From NCBI RefSeq assembly GCF_029227915.1, contig NC_079881.1, positions 13,183,501-13,247,500 on the forward strand: a stretch of DNA of 64,000 bases. The letters are read 5' to 3'. Shown here piece after piece: positions 62,201 to 64,000 of the stretch (its first letter is position 1; every line of letters starts with the position of its first letter). The notes under the pieces were generated by a model, which did not search any database, was not told the origin of the DNA, and was given only the letters and a program-made list of their open reading frames with translations. This DNA comes from Hydractinia symbiolongicarpus. Its lineage: Eukaryota > Cnidaria > Hydrozoa > Anthoathecata > Hydractiniidae. Both the position numbers and the translations under genes were made by a program.

Positions 62201-64000
62201 CGTGTAATACGGCCTCTTATGGCCTAATAAGGAGACTACACTTAAGTCAGGGAGTTCCACGAGCACAGACAGGAGGTCATCTGCCTATTCCTTTCAATTT
62301 AATGAACTACGATGTATAAATTCGTTTTCTTGAGCTTCAGGTTTCAAGAACGCTGCTAACTTCTTCCACAGGCCTTTAAAGCCTGTAATATGGCCTTTTA
62401 CGGCCTAACATGGAGTCTAAACGTAAATAAAGTGATTCCACCAGCACAGACAAGTTCCCATTGGTCTGTTCCTTTTAATCTCAATGGACTACGATGTGTT
62501 AAGTCGTGTTCCTGAATGCCAGACTCTAAGAACGCTGTTAACTACGTGCACAGTCCTTTGAAACGCATAATAGGTCCTTTTCCGGCCTAATAAAGAGACT
62601 GCATGTAAGTCACGTGATTCCACTAACTCTGACAAGTTCCATTCGGCGGTTTCTTTTAATCTCAATGGACTACGATATAATAAGCCGTTTTCTTGAGCGC
62701 CAGGCTCTGAGAACGTTCCTAATTACGTGGACAGACCTTTAAACCGTGTAATACGGCCTCTTATGGCCTAATAAGGAGACTACACTTAAGTCAGGGAGTT
62801 CCACGAGCACAGACAGGAGGTCATCGGCCTATTCCTTTCAATTTCAATGAACTATGATGTATTAATTCGTTTTCTTGAGCGTCAGGCTGCAAAAACGCTG
62901 CTAACTACGTGCACAGGCCTTTAAAGCCTGTAATATGGCCTTTTACGGCCTAATTTGGAGTCTACACGTAAATCACGTGATTCCACGAGCCCAGACAAGT
63001 GGGGATCAGTCTGTTCTTTTTAATCTCAATGGACTACGATATAATAAGCCGTTTTCTTGAGCGCCAGGCTCTGAGAACGCTGCTAACTACGTGCACAGTC
63101 CTTTAAAGCCTGTAATATGGCCTTTTACTGCATAATATGGAGTCTACACGTAAATCACGCGATTCTACGAACTCCGACAAGTTCCATTCGGCTATTCCTG
63201 TCAATCTCAATGGACTACGATGTATTAAGTCGTCTTCTTGAGCGCCAGACTCTAAAAATGCTGCTAACTGCGTGCACAGGCCTTTAAACCCTGTAATATG
63301 GCCTTTTACGGCTTAATTTGGAGTCTACACGTAAATCACGTGATTTCACGAGCCCAGACAAGTGGGGATCAGTCTGTTCTTTTTAATCTCAATGGACTAC
63401 GATATAATAAGCTGTTTTCTTGAGCGCCAGGCTCTGAGAACGCTCCTAATTACGTGGACAGACCTTTAACACGTGTAATACGGCCTCTTAAGGCCTAATA
63501 AGGAGACTACACTTAAGTCAGGGAGTTCCACGAGCACAGATAGGAGGCCGTTGGCCTATTCCTTTCAATCTCAATGGACTGCGATGACTTAAGTCGTTTT
63601 CTTGAACGCCAGGCTCTATGAACGCTGCTAACTACGTACACAGTCCTTTGAAACGCATAATAGGGCTTTTTACAGCCTAATTTGGAGCCTACACGTAAAT
63701 CACGTGATTCCACGAGCCCGGACAAGTTGCCATCAGTCCATTGCTGTCAATCTCAATGGACTACGATGTCTTAAGTCGTTTTCTCTAGCGCCAGTGTCTA
63801 AAAAGGTTACCAACTACGTGTACAGGCCGTTAAAGTGTGTAATATGGACATTTACGGCTCAATGAGGAGTCTACACGTAAATCACGTGTTTCCACGAGCC
63901 CGGACAAGTTCCCATTGGTCAGTTCCTTTTAATCTCAATGGACTACGATATACTAAGTCGTTTTCCTGTGTGTCAGGCTCTATGAACGCTGCTAACTACT
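59289..64000 (+). repeat. Satellite DNA array, ~182-bp monomers, right of the transposon
   Basis: The same satellite, same orientation and register, resumes immediately after the right TTAA of the inserted element and runs off the window end. It begins mid-monomer (AAGCCTGTAATATGG) exactly where the left side stopped, so the two sides are one array split by an insertion. Much of it is a near-identical copy of sequence 3.8-4.7 kb upstream. No gene is visible here. Confidence 0.97.
63103..63106 (+). other. Empty-site paralog of the transposon insertion (TTAA)
   Basis: This TTAA lies in a monomer run that matches the sequence on both sides of the inserted element: upstream flank at an offset of 4564 bp, downstream flank at 3818 bp. 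The difference of 746 bp equals the 742-bp element plus one 4-bp target copy. It therefore shows the pre-insertion state. Confidence 0.88.

Noticed and set aside
1-64000. Short open frames of 60-118 codons on both strands as genes
   Set aside because: They are the same repeat-derived peptides in successive monomers, close after about one unit because 182 is not divisible by 3, and appear on both strands. I see no codon bias, splice structure or promoter tied to them.
1-64000. CRISPR array
   Set aside because: The repeats are ~182 bp and directly adjacent, with no unique spacers of uniform length, and the context is eukaryotic.
1-64000. CENP-B box in the monomers
   Set aside because: I looked for the TTCGNNNNANNCGGG pattern and saw no convincing match in the consensus; the only strong shared motif is CACGTG.
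1-64000. Inverted satellite blocks
   Set aside because: All anchor boxes I followed read in the same direction; no head-to-head or tail-to-tail junction was seen.

Overview
This window is a nearly pure block of eukaryotic tandem satellite DNA, broken once by a short non-autonomous DNA transposon. I see no supportable protein-coding gene, tRNA, rRNA or CRISPR array. The basic unit is a monomer of about 182 bp, repeated head-to-tail in one orientation from base 1 to base 64000 (roughly 345 monomers by length). Landmarks in each monomer are a 'TCTCAATGGACTACGAT' box, a 'GCGCCAGGCTCT' box, 'AACGCTGCTAACTACGTG', a TTTAAA dyad, 'ATGGCCTTTTACGGCCTAAT', and in most monomers a CACGTG site. The many 60-80 residue open frames are repeat-derived: the same 66-67 residue peptide reappears monomer after monomer.

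Monomer variants are ordered into higher-order repeats (HORs) of changing size. Bases 1-2088 hold 2.3 copies of a 922-bp five-monomer HOR. Bases 2089-4940 are degraded, with many truncated monomers. Bases 4940-6060 hold a 547-bp three-monomer HOR, and 6060-9600 is a diverged subfamily with CTGACCGCCAGG and GTACAGGCATTCC signatures. From 9600 onward a different, more uniform subfamily takes over, with nested duplications: offsets of about 3022 and 2178 bp at 12-17.5 kb; about 4363, 3638 and 1819 bp plus a 910-bp five-monomer tandem at 20.5-31 kb; a 1455-bp eight-monomer tandem at 39.1-42.05 kb; a 2726-bp offset at 40.6-45.8 kb; a 6186/6004-bp large duplication at 43.3-55.2 kb; and a 4746/4564-bp duplication from 57 kb to the window end.

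At 58543-59284 a 742-bp element interrupts the array. It has 15-bp terminal inverted repeats starting CCCT, is flanked by TTAA on both sides, and carries an internal G/C-rich palindrome close to one end and farther from the other. This is the layout of a piggyBac-family miniature element. The uninterrupted version of the same site is present at 63103-63106, so insertion boundaries and target duplication can be read directly.

The organism is a eukaryote. Array size, monomer length and HOR structure fit centromeric or pericentromeric heterochromatin, but centromere function is an inference. The unique DNA inside the transposon has a style I associate with marine invertebrate genomes, at low confidence. 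A hand count on a consensus monomer gives 9 CpG in 182 bp, about the number expected from base composition.
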